This document shows positions 56,629 to 64,000 of a stretch of 64,000 nucleotides of DNA, piece after piece. A model generated the notes under the pieces. The model had not been told where the DNA came from and ran no database searches. It was given only the letters and a program-made list of their open reading frames with translations. The position numbers and the translations under genes were made by a program. The DNA is taken from contig NZ_CP031841.1 in NCBI RefSeq assembly GCF_003432385.1, positions 3,945,579 to 4,009,578 on the forward strand, in the 5' to 3' direction. Numbering within the stretch: position 1 is the first letter of the stretch; every line of letters starts with the position of its first letter. This stretch comes from Breoghania sp. L-A4. Its GTDB lineage: Bacteria > Pseudomonadota > Alphaproteobacteria > Rhizobiales > Stappiaceae.

Positions 56629-58171
56629 GACGGTGCCTCCGGAGACGGCTCGGCGCCGCCGGGCGGCGCCGCGGCGATCACCGCGACCATGGTGTCGGTG
56701 GTGATGTCCTCGCCCACCAGTTCCGCCACATGGTGCCGGTCGCGCACCACGATGACGCGGTGACTGTAGGCGACCAGTTCATCGAGTTCCGAGGAGATCA
56801 CCATCAAGGCCATGCCCTGCGCGCAGAGATCCTCGATCAGCCGGATGATTTCCGCGTGCGCTCCCACATCGATGCCGCGCGTCGGCTCGTCGAGAATGAG
56901 AAACCGCGGATTGGTCGCCAGCCAGCGCGCCAAAAGCACCTTCTGCTGGTTGCCGCCCGAGAGCTGGCCGACCTGCTTTTCCGCGTTCGGCGTGCGGATG
57001 TCGAGCCGCCGGATGAAATCATCGGCCATGGCCGCCTGCGCGCGCAGCGGCAGAGGCCGGCTCCAGCCCAGCCGCGCCTGCAGCGCCAGAATGATGTTCT
57101 CGCGCACGCTCAGATCGCCGATGATGCCGTCGCTCTTGCGGTCCTCGGAGAAAAGCCGAAGCCCTGCGCGATCGCCTCGCGCGGCGAGCGCAGCGGCAGG
57201 GGCTTGCCGTCCGCCTCCTCGGCCTGTCCCCGGTCATGCGGCCGCGCGCCGAACAGCACCTCCGCGGTTTCCGTCCGTCCCGAGCCCAGCAGACCCGCGA
57301 CGCCGACGACCTCGCCGGCGCGGATGTCCAGATCGAACGGCGCGATGTGGCCGCCGCGCCCGAAGCCGCGGAAGCGCAGCATCAACGGCCCCGCCGCCGC
57401 GCTGCGGCCCGTCTCGCGGGTTTCCTGCTCGAGCTCGCGGCCCAGCATCAGGTTGACCAGCCGCACCCGGTCGAGGCCTTGCGTGGGCCGCGTGTCGACC
57501 ATCGCGCCGTTGCGCAGCACGGTGATGCGGTCCGAGATCTCGAACACCTGATCGAGAAAATGGGAAATGAAGACGATGCCCAGGCCGCGCTCACGCAATC
57601 CGCGCACCACGTCGAACACCAGCCGCACCTCCTGCGCGTCGAGGCTGGCGGTCGGCTCGTCGAGAATCAGCACCTTGCCCGACAGCGCCACCGCGCGGGC
57701 GATGGCGATGACCTGCTGCACAGCGACGGAATAGCTTTCCAACGCACGGCCCACATCGATCTGCAGGCCATAGCCGGCCAGCATCGCGCGCGCCTCGCGG
57801 TTCATCGCCCGGCTCGAGATCATGCCGAAACGCGTGGGCTGATGACCCAGCAGCAGGTTCTCCGCCACCGTCAGGTTGGGCAGCAGATTGACTTCCTGGT
57901 AAACGGTGCCGATGCCGAACCCCTGCGCCTCCAGGGTGTCGCGTGGATCGATCGGGCGGCCGTCGAGCAGAATGTCGCCGGAGTCGCGGCGGTAGGCGCC
58001 GGTCAGACACTTGATCAGCGTCGACTTGCCGGCCCCGTTCTCACCGAGCAGCGCATGGACCTCGCCCGCCTGGAGCGTGAAATCCACCGCATCAAGTGCG
58101 ATCGTTCCGGGGAAGGTCTTCGTGACCTTCCTGGCGTGCAAGAGCGGTTGAGACACCCGTACCCCCGTCAA
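56625..58171 (-). CDS. ytfR: Sugar ABC transporter ATPase (YtfR), frameshifted
   Basis: A duplicated ABC ATPase. The first part has Walker [23 protein letters not shown] and the second-domain loop GLLGSGRTE. After GFGFSP near 57155 the frame changes (one base lost), and the rest ([46 protein letters not shown]) continues in the next frame to 56625. Together they make about 515 residues, the family length. It overlaps ytfT by 4 bp. Confidence 0.85.
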
Positions 58172-58250
58172 TACCTGTGGGATTGTACCCTGAAAGGGCG
58201 ATCCGAATCCGGGTCCTGCGATTTCAGCAGCCCGATTTCAGGACGCGGCT

Positions 58251-58281
58251 GCGGTCCGGTGGACAATGCCCACCGAACCGC
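58251..58281 (-). promoter_or_regulatory. Intercistronic hairpin between ytfQ and ytfR
   Basis: GCGGTCCGGTGG and CCACCGAACCGC form a 12-bp stem with one mismatch and a 7-base loop, 20 bases past the ytfQ stop. A second GTCCTG/CAGGAC dyad lies at 58213-58244. Likely a stability element for the binding-protein mRNA. Confidence 0.5.
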
Positions 58282-58301
58282 TTCGCGCGAGGCAGGCTGT
58301 C

Positions 58302-59264
58302 CTAGTAGCCGAGGTTCTTCTTTTCCTCGTAGACGGCCATCGGGTCATCGGCCTGGGTGTAGAGCTTGGATTCGGTCTGGATGAACTTCGGCGGAACCGT
58401 GCCGTCCTTGAGATAGGCGTCCAGCGCGTCGAAGGCCGGCCCCGCCATGTTCGGCGTCAGCTCGACGGTGGCGTTCGCCTCGCCCGCCGCCATGGCCTGG
58501 AAAATATCCGGCACGGCGTCGATCGACACCACGAGGATATCCGATCCCGGCTTCAGCCCGGCTTCCTTGATCGCCTGGATGGCGCCGACGGCCATGTCGT
58601 CGTTGTGCGCATAAAGCGCGCAGATGGTCTTGCCGCCGTCTTCCGCCTTCAGGAAGCTTTCCATGACTTCCTTGCCCTTGGTGCGGGTGAAGTCGCCGGT
58701 CTGGCTGCGGATGATCGAGATGTTCTCGTGACCCTTGATCGCCTGCTCGAAACCGTTCTTGCGGTCGATGGCGGGCGAGGACCCGGTCGTGCCCTGCAGT
58801 TCCACGACATTGCACTGCTTGCCGCCGACGGCGTCGACGAGCCACTGGCCCGCGACATTGCCTTCATGGACAAGATCCGAGCCGACAGCGGTGAGATAGA
58901 GATCCTTGGAGGAATCCACCTGACGGTCGAGCAGCACCACCGGGATCTCGGCTTCCCTGGCTTCATCGAGCACCGAATCCCAGCCGGTGGCCACGACGGG
59001 CGCCAGCAGGATGGCGTCAACGCCCTGCGCGATGAACGAGCGCAGCGCCTTGATCTGGTTTTCCTGTTTCTGCTGGGCGTCGGCGAATTTCAACGTGATG
59101 CCGCGCGCCTCGGCCTGCTGCTTGGTCAGCGTCGTCTCCGCCGCGCGCCAGCCCGATTCCGAGCCGATCTGCGAAAAGCCGATCGTCTGGCTCATCGCGG
59201 CCGATGCCATGAGCGTCATGGACGCGAGCACGCCCGCGCCGATCCAAGTCCTGGTTGTCATCAT
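58302..59264 (-). CDS. ytfQ: Sugar ABC transporter substrate-binding protein (YtfQ, galactofuranose type)
   Basis: A periplasmic binding protein of about 320 residues with a signal peptide ending SAAMS. YtfQ-family landmarks are GFSQIGSESGWRAAET, KFADAQQKQENQIKALRSFI, LDRQVD, LQGTTGSSPAIDRKNGF and LYAHNDDMAVGAIQAIKEA. GGGAGG precedes three consecutive Met codons; 59264 is used, and the longer frame to 59318 is unlikely. It is the first gene of the operon; GntR control is suggested by the dyad upstream. Confidence 0.92.
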   Translation of the reverse strand: MMTTRTWIGAGVLASMTLMASAAMSQTIGFSQIGSESGWRAAETTLTKQQAEARGITLKFADAQQKQENQIKALRSFIAQGVDAILLAPVVATGWDSVLDEAREAEIPVVLLDRQVDSSKDLYLTAVGSDLVHEGNVAGQWLVDAVGGKQCNVVELQGTTGSSPAIDRKNGFEQAIKGHENISIIRSQTGDFTRTKGKEVMESFLKAEDGGKTICALYAHNDDMAVGAIQAIKEAGLKPGSDILVVSIDAVPDIFQAMAAGEANATVELTPNMAGPAFDALDAYLKDGTVPPKFIQTESKLYTQADDPMAVYEEKKNLGY

Positions 59265-59327
59265 CATCTTCCTCCCTGGGTTCACGCCATCATGCCGCCG
59301 CGGCGGCTTCGGCTTCATTATTAAAAG

Positions 59328-59340
59328 TCATACTATATGA
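59328..59340. promoter_or_regulatory. Dyad upstream of ytfQ, candidate GntR operator
   Basis: TCATA-CTA-TATGA, a 13-bp dyad about 65 bp upstream of the ytfQ start in an AT-rich patch. Its size suits a FadR-type dimer such as the regulator at the operon's end. Confidence 0.4.
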
Positions 59341-59490
59341 TTTTTACCCTGCGTCTATTCACCAAATGACGCATAGAAGGTTTTGAACCGTCGCCGGATT
59401 TCTGGTGGGCATCGATGGGAAAACAAGAGTTATGACAAAGGCATAGCGCATCGGCGCAGGCCGAGCAGGGCCATCCGGGTGCGCCGCCGG

Positions 59491-59700
59491 CCCTTCGAGA
59501 CGCGCGCGGTGCGCGCTCCTCAGGGTGAGGTCATCGTGTTGAGAGTCTTGAAAAGCCAGCCTCACGCGCACGCACCTCATGCTGAGAAGGTGCGCCACAC
59601 CGTCTCGAAGGATGAGGTTGAGCGGGTGGTGATTTTAAAAGGCATCAACGCGATGACCTCATCCTGAGGAAGCCGCAAAGCGGCTGTCTCGAAGGACGGG
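59491..59700. repeat. Dispersed Hyphomicrobiales-type intergenic repeat
   Basis: Ends are CCCTTCGAGACGCGCGC and GGCTGTCTCGAAGGACGGG, and the inside holds CTCAGGGTGAGG/CCTCATCCTGAGGA inverted segments plus an internal copy (CACCTCATGCTGAGAAGG, TCTCGAAGGATGAGG). This CTTCGAGACG...CTCAGGATGAGG family is widespread in intergenic DNA of this order. No gene is seen between 59341 and 59824. Confidence 0.7.
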
Positions 59701-59824
59701 CGACACGCGCGAAGCTGACCACGGCCCTTCGCCGCCGGACGCGTGGCCCGCCCCGGGTCCGCGAAGCATCATGTCGTTGTCCGCCGCGCCCGGACTGGCG
59801 ACCGGGGCGGCTGACCCTCTCCCC

Positions 59825-60616
59825 TCACGCGATGCCGATGAACGCGCGCATGAGGGCGGCCTGGAAAGCGGCCATGTCGGAGCCGGGGACGGTGCGCAGG
59901 CCCGCGGCCTTCGCCGCCGCGAGCCAGGGCGTGGGCGATGGATCTGTCACGGCATCGGCGATCACGGTCTCCGCGCCAACCGCCTCCAGCGGCCAGGGAT
60001 GCGGATCGCCGGGCGCGTTGCCCAGCGGCGAGGCGTTGACGATCGCCGCGAAGGGGCCGGCGGCATCAGCCTGCGTGATCACCTCCCGCTCCGGGAACCG
60101 CGCGCGCAACAGGCCTGCGATCCTGTCCGCCTGAGCCTGGACATGATCCAGGATCACAATCCGCGTCGCACCCCGGGTCAGAGCCTCATGCGCGATGGCG
60201 CCGCCCGCAGCCCCCGCCCCAATGATCAGAATCGCGCCTTGCGCGATGACCGCGCCCCGCGCCTCGATCGCCGCGATCATGCCGACGCCGTCGAACATGG
60301 CGCACTCGAGCCGGCCGTCGGCGTTGCGCCGCACCGTGTTGGCGACGCCGAGCATGGCGACCTCGTCGCGGCAGGTGTCGCACAGCGCAGGCAACGCCGC
60401 CTTGTGCGGAATGGTGGTGAGGAAGCCGGGCACATTGGGCGCGTGGCGCATCCACTCGACAAACGCTTCCAGACCCGCCGCCTTGAGATGGATGGGCACG
60501 CAGACGGCATCCGCCCCGATGCTTGCGAAATGCGCGTTCCACAGCGGCGGCGTGGCCACCTGCGCCACCGGGTCGCCAAGAATGGGAATGACGGTCTGAG
60601 CCGGCCGTTCGATCAT
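59825..60616 (-). CDS. Shikimate/quinate dehydrogenase-like protein (AroE family)
   Basis: A 263-residue AroE-family protein: N-terminal substrate domain (ILGDPVAQVATPPLWNAHF, GFLTTIPHKAALPAL with the catalytic Lys), and a Rossmann domain with GAGAAGGAIA as the NADP loop and VNASPLGNAPGD. Several shikimate-site residues differ (the Ser-x-Ser pair of true AroE appears as ATPP), so it is more likely a catabolic or secondary paralogue. It is divergent from a GntR regulator next to a NitT/TauT-type transporter. Confidence 0.82.
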   Translation of the reverse strand: MIERPAQTVIPILGDPVAQVATPPLWNAHFASIGADAVCVPIHLKAAGLEAFVEWMRHAPNVPGFLTTIPHKAALPALCDTCRDEVAMLGVANTVRRNADGRLECAMFDGVGMIAAIEARGAVIAQGAILIIGAGAAGGAIAHEALTRGATRIVILDHVQAQADRIAGLLRARFPEREVITQADAAGPFAAIVNASPLGNAPGDPHPWPLEAVGAETVIADAVTDPSPTPWLAAAKAAGLRTVPGSDMAAFQAALMRAFIGIA

Positions 60617-60692
60617 TGTTATGTTTCCCGATTGACTCGTTTGCCTACACAGTCGTAAAAATCTTACACATTTTGGGTTTCAGTGAAAGATC

Positions 60693-61390
60693 ATGATTTT
60701 CTCGCGTGGAAATGACGACAGTCAGACAGTGGTGGGCCTGATCGCCAGCGCCGTGCGCCGCGACATCTCCTTTGGAGCGCTGCCGCCGGACAAGCGGCTG
60801 AAGATCGAGGAGCTGCGCGCCAAGTATGGCGGATCGAGCCATTCGATGCGCGAGGCGCTGACACTGCTGAGCTCGGAAGGGCTGGTGGAAGCCAACGCCC
60901 AGCGGGGTTTTCGCGTCTCCTCGGCCACCGAGGACGATCTCAAGGACATCACCCGGCTGCGCAGCGAGATCGAGCGGCTGGGCCTCACCTGGTCGATGGA
61001 GCATGGCGACGTGAGCTGGGAAGGCCAGATCATCGCCGCCCATCACGCGCTGTCGCGGGTCCGCCGGGATGTCATCGCCGCGCCACTGGAGGCGGCGCTG
61101 GCCTGGGACGAGGCCAAGCGCGCGTTCCATGTCTGCCTGGTGTCGGCGTGCCGATCGCCGCGGCTGATCGCCTTCCAGGCGCAGCTTTACGATGAATCGC
61201 GCCGCTTCCGCCTCGCCGCCCTGCGCGAGGGCCAGATCGACCTGGAAGCCTCCGCCGCCAATCACGTCACGCTTGTTGACGCCATCCTCAAGCGCGACGT
61301 CGCGGCAGCCTTGCGCTGCCTCAAGACCGATATCGAAGACAGCCTCAACCGCGGCATCGCGATCGGGGGCCTTCGAGCGTTTCCAAGTAA
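60693..61390 (+). CDS. GntR family transcriptional regulator, frameshifted at its 3' end
   Basis: A wHTH domain (IASAVRRDISFGALPPDKRL, SSHSMREALTLLSSEGLVEA) and an FCD domain (LRSEIERLGLTWSMEHGD, FHVCLVSACRSPRLIAFQAQ, VTLVDAILKRDVAAALRCL). At about 61367 a G6 run seems read as G5: in the next frame the protein ends PSSVSK with a TAA at 61388, whereas the written frame runs on into the binding-protein gene. A GntR-binding-protein fusion is therefore not credible. It likely controls the divergent AroE-like gene and the ABC genes downstream. Confidence 0.85.
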
Positions 61391-61433
61391 CAGGCTGCGG
61401 AACGAAATCCGCCGCCACCAAGGGAGGACTACC

Positions 61434-62450
61434 ATGCTGACAATTAACAGACGCCACGCGCTTGGTCTGATGGGCGGCGTCGCCGCCACATCGATGTTCG
61501 GCCTGCCGGCCCGCGCCGCGAACACCAAGGTGAACGTGGGCGCGCTGCGCTTCACCAGCCACGCGGCCAGCTTCGTCGCCTTCGAGCGCGGCTATTTCGC
61601 CGACGCCGGGCTCGACGTTGAGTTCAAGTACTTCCAGGCGGCCCAGCCGATGGCGGTCGCGGTCGCCTCCAAGGACGTCGACTACGCCGTCACCGCCATT
61701 TCCGGCGGCCTGATCTCGCTGGCCGAGAAGGGCGCGGCGAAGGTCATCGGCGGCGCCTTGTCCGAGGAGAAGGGCGTCGACGGGCAGAAGATCCTGGCAT
61801 CGGACGCCGCCTTCATGGCCGGGCTCACCGATCCCTCCAAGCTGGACGGCAAGTCCTGGGGCATCACCCAGGCGGGATCCTCGTTCCATTACATGGGCGC
61901 GAAGATCGCGGCGAAGGAAGGCGTCGAGATGCACTTCAAGCCGCTGCAGAAGACCGGCGCGATCATCGGCGCCATCAAGTCCGGCCAGATCGACGCCTGG
62001 TCGATCGTGCCGCACATCGCCAAGCCGCTGGCCGGCTCGGGCGCGGTGCACATCATCGGCGATGTCGCGGACTACATCCCCGACTACCAGGTGACCACCG
62101 TGTTCACCTCGCCGGAGAACGCCGACAACGAGCGCGCCAAGACCGAAGCCTTCCTCGCCGCCTTCGCCAGGGGCGCGGCGGACTTCAACGCGGCGCTGGT
62201 GGACAAGACCGCGGGCGACGCGGCGGCCGACGACATGGTCAAGCTGATCCACAAGTACGTCTACACCGACCGCCCGTTTGAGAAGGCAGCCCCCAGCATC
62301 ATCAACGGCGCCATGCGCATCAACGAGGGCGCCGCGATCAACAAGGCGTCGGTGACCGATCAACTCGACTGGTTCAAGTCCGAAGGCCTGGTCAAGGACA
62401 CGATCACCTACGACATGCTGGTGGACAGCTCCTACGTGCGGACGCTGTAA
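61434..62450 (+). CDS. ABC transporter substrate-binding protein (NitT/TauT, NMT1-like)
   Basis: A 338-residue periplasmic protein with a twin-arginine-like signal (INRRHALGLMGG, cleavage near PARA) and an NMT1 domain: NVGALRFTSHAASFVAFERG, KDVDYAVTAISGGLISLAEK, GKSWGITQAGSSFHYMGAK and KSGQIDAWSIVPH. GGGAGG six bases before the ATG at 61434 defines its own start. It serves the ATPase and permease encoded from 62898. The ligand is unknown. Confidence 0.88.
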   Translation: MLTINRRHALGLMGGVAATSMFGLPARAANTKVNVGALRFTSHAASFVAFERGYFADAGLDVEFKYFQAAQPMAVAVASKDVDYAVTAISGGLISLAEKGAAKVIGGALSEEKGVDGQKILASDAAFMAGLTDPSKLDGKSWGITQAGSSFHYMGAKIAAKEGVEMHFKPLQKTGAIIGAIKSGQIDAWSIVPHIAKPLAGSGAVHIIGDVADYIPDYQVTTVFTSPENADNERAKTEAFLAAFARGAADFNAALVDKTAGDAAADDMVKLIHKYVYTDRPFEKAAPSIINGAMRINEGAAINKASVTDQLDWFKSEGLVKDTITYDMLVDSSYVRTL

Positions 62451-62512
62451 GCGGCGTTGACAATTGAATCTGGAGCAAGTGAGGCTATCTCAGGATTCTC
62501 CAAAATGGCGAT

Positions 62513-62626
62513 GTCATCCCGGCCCCAGAGCCGGGACCCAGTAAACGCCGACGCCAGGTTTGGCGCGCTGCAACCGGCGACAACGGCTACTGGGTCCCGG
62601 GTCTCGCTTTGCTCGCCCGGGATGAC
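62513..62626. repeat. Dispersed palindromic intergenic element, copy 2
   Basis: Bounded by GTCATCCCGG and CCCGGGATGAC, with inner GGGACCCAGTA and TACTGGGTCCC. Same architecture as the copy at 53631-53788, with a shorter centre. It lies in the 447-bp gap between the binding-protein and ATPase genes, where no gene is seen. Confidence 0.75.
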
Positions 62627-62840
62627 ATTGAATGATGTTTGGGAAAACACACTGATACTCACAGGCTCTGGATCGGATCCGTTTCTTTCAGAAACAGATC
62701 GTGACTTTCGCGCTTTGCCTGGCGCAAATCCGGACGGACAACCGGCGTCCACTTGTCCTGGACTTGCTCCAGACCGACCGGCGCCCAGCCCTCAGGGCCG
62801 GGACACAAAAGCCGGCGGCCCCACGCTTTTGGCCCCATCC

Positions 62841-62865
62841 GCGGGACGGGAACTTCCCGTCCCGC
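62841..62865. promoter_or_regulatory. Long perfect palindrome upstream of the ABC ATPase
   Basis: GCGGGACGGGA and TCCCGTCCCGC arms (11 bp, extendable) around a 3-base centre lie 32 bp before the ATPase ATG. It can form a strong hairpin over the leader; whether it is a regulatory element or part of a repeat is unclear. Confidence 0.4.
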
Positions 62866-62897
62866 GACCCAGCCGTTTCTGAACACACGGATATCCC

Positions 62898-63665
62898 ATG
62901 GACCTGCGCCTGGAAAATATCAGCCATTCCTATGGAAGCATGGAGGTCATGCGGGATATCGACCTTGAGATTCCCGCCGGCAAGATCGTGTGCATCGTCG
63001 GCCCCTCGGGCTGCGGAAAATCGACGCTGCTGCGGCTGATCGGCGGGCTGGAACGGCCCACATCGGGCCGCGTCGTGCAGGTCGGCGCGCCGCCCGCCGA
63101 CAGCATCAATCCGCTGACCTACGTTTTTCAGGATTTCGCGCTGCTGCCCTGGCGCACGGTGGAAGGCAACATTTCGCTGGTGCTGGAAGATCACGGCATC
63201 AAGGCGCGCGAAGCCGAGGAGATCATCGCCGACGTGCTCGCGCGCACCAAGCTGAGCGAATTCCGCAAGGCGCTGCCCAAGCAGCTGTCCGGCGGCATGA
63301 AGCAGCGCGTGGCGATCTCGCGCGCCCTCGCCGTCCGCCCCGCGGTATTGCTGATGGACGAGCCGCTCTCCGCACTCGACAGCCAGACCCGCGAGCTGCT
63401 GATGGACGACCTCGTCAGCCTGTGGACCCGCGAACCCTTCACCGCCGTCTATGTGACGCACAATCTCAACGAGGCCGTGCGGCTCGGCCACTCCATCGTG
63501 GTGCTGTCGCGCCGTCCCGGCCGCATCCGCGAAATCGTCGAAATCGACAAGCCCCTGTCCGACCGCGCGCTCGGCGACACCGATCTCGAGCTGCAGCAAA
63601 AGCACCTGTGGAACCTGATGCGCGACGAGGCCGTGGCGGCCGACAAGGAGTTGCTTGATGTCTGA
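62898..63665 (+). CDS. ABC transporter ATP-binding protein (NitT/TauT type)
   Basis: A 255-residue ABC ATPase: Walker A GPSGCGKST, the TYVFQDFALLPWRTV Q-loop, signature LSGGMKQRVAISRAL, Walker B LLMDEPLSALD and the switch His in VTHNLNEAV. It overlaps the permease start by 8 bp and follows the binding-protein gene after a repeat-containing gap. Confidence 0.93.
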   Translation: MDLRLENISHSYGSMEVMRDIDLEIPAGKIVCIVGPSGCGKSTLLRLIGGLERPTSGRVVQVGAPPADSINPLTYVFQDFALLPWRTVEGNISLVLEDHGIKAREAEEIIADVLARTKLSEFRKALPKQLSGGMKQRVAISRALAVRPAVLLMDEPLSALDSQTRELLMDDLVSLWTREPFTAVYVTHNLNEAVRLGHSIVVLSRRPGRIREIVEIDKPLSDRALGDTDLELQQKHLWNLMRDEAVAADKELLDV

Positions 63666-64000
63666 TGTCTCTCAGGCCGCAACGCCGGCACAACCAACAG
63701 AGCCCGCGCAGCGCACGGTCGACTTCCGCGGCGGCGGCTTCGTGCCGCAGTCCAAGCGCTGGGTCGGACTGGTGGTGTTCGTGGTTCTCATCGCGTTCGC
63801 CGAAGTGGGCACGCGCTCGGGCTTCATCTCCAACCTGACGCTGCCGCGCCCGTCCGCAGTCTTCGCCACCTTCGTCGATCTGTGGCAGAGCGGCCTTTTG
63901 TGGAAGCACCTCGTCCCCTCGCTCAGCCGGCTCGTGGTGGGCGCCAGCATCGGCGCCTCGGCGGGCATCGGCGTCGGCGTGCTGATCGGGCTGTTCTCCT
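63658..64000 (+). CDS. ABC transporter permease (NitT/TauT type), N-terminal part
   Basis: The first 114 codons are in the window. A 35-residue cytoplasmic start leads to the first transmembrane helix (WVGLVVFVVLIAFAEVG), the family block LTLPRPSAVFATFVDLW and LVPSLSRLVVGASIGASAG entering the second helix. It is the membrane partner of the ATPase with which it overlaps; the rest lies beyond the window end. Confidence 0.88.
   Translation, partial: MSDVSQAATPAQPTEPAQRTVDFRGGGFVPQSKRWVGLVVFVVLIAFAEVGTRSGFISNLTLPRPSAVFATFVDLWQSGLLWKHLVPSLSRLVVGASIGASAGIGVGVLIGLFS

Noticed and set aside
59491-59700. Possible CRISPR-like or coding region
   Set aside because: Only two imperfect internal repeats without regular spacers; it matches a common intergenic repeat family of this order.
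60693-62450. A 585-residue GntR-binding-protein fusion frame
   Set aside because: The binding protein has its own ribosome site and signal peptide at 61434, and restoring one G in the run near 61367 gives the GntR gene a normal stop at 61388.

Overview
The window is high-GC, gene-dense DNA from an alphaproteobacterium, most likely a Hyphomicrobiales/Stappiaceae-type free-living heterotroph. This rests on chvE-gguABC with a GbpR-like LysR regulator, the Agrobacterium-type galacturonate oxidation genes, the nirK/nor/NnrR layout and the abundance of TRAP and ABC uptake systems. No rRNA or tRNA gene was seen. Many genes carry single-base indels, most of them one base lost from a short G or C run, so several apparent pseudogenes may be sequencing errors.

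Layout. 0-6.2 kb: end of an SDR gene, a creatininase-like protein, a NitT/TauT-type ABC transporter with a divergent TetR regulator, then a DUF3830 gene, an ABC permease and a truncated ABC ATPase fused at a rearrangement junction to another gene's tail. 6.2-15.2 kb: one long minus-strand operon, dctPQM-pyrK-pyrD-carbamoylase-pyrC-pyrE, with a divergent XRE regulator. Its content suggests uptake and breakdown (or salvage) of orotate/dihydroorotate. 15.3-17.9 kb: a run of broken genes (ferric-reductase-like, cytochrome c, DUF4384, OmpA).

18.1-29.3 kb is the most unusual region. It holds an ECF sigma factor, a lateral-type flagellin, FliD, FliS, an anti-sigma-like membrane protein, a CnrX/ZraP-like periplasmic sensor, then flgD-flgE-orf-flgN-flgK-flgL. 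The CnrYXH-like sigma/anti-sigma/sensor set is split around filament genes. One promoter motif, GCCTGATYTS-N11-CGTT, occurs with identical spacing upstream of the sigma gene, the flagellin and flgD. I infer an ECF-controlled accessory (lateral) flagellar filament/hook module; no basal body, export or motor gene is present in the window.

29.3-37.1 kb: galacturonate oxidation (udh, TRAP transporter, FadR-type regulator, kdgD, gci, gli). 37.2-47.3 kb: denitrification (nirK, nirV, nnrS, pseudoazurin, nnrR, norCBQD and two small membrane proteins) with TTG-N8-CAA NnrR-type boxes. 47.4-59.3 kb: two sugar ABC systems, chvE-gguABC with a LysR regulator and a ytfQRT-yjfF (galactofuranose-type) operon ending in a GntR gene. 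59.3-64 kb: dispersed palindromic repeats, a shikimate-dehydrogenase-like gene, and a GntR regulator followed by a second NitT/TauT ABC system cut by the window end.
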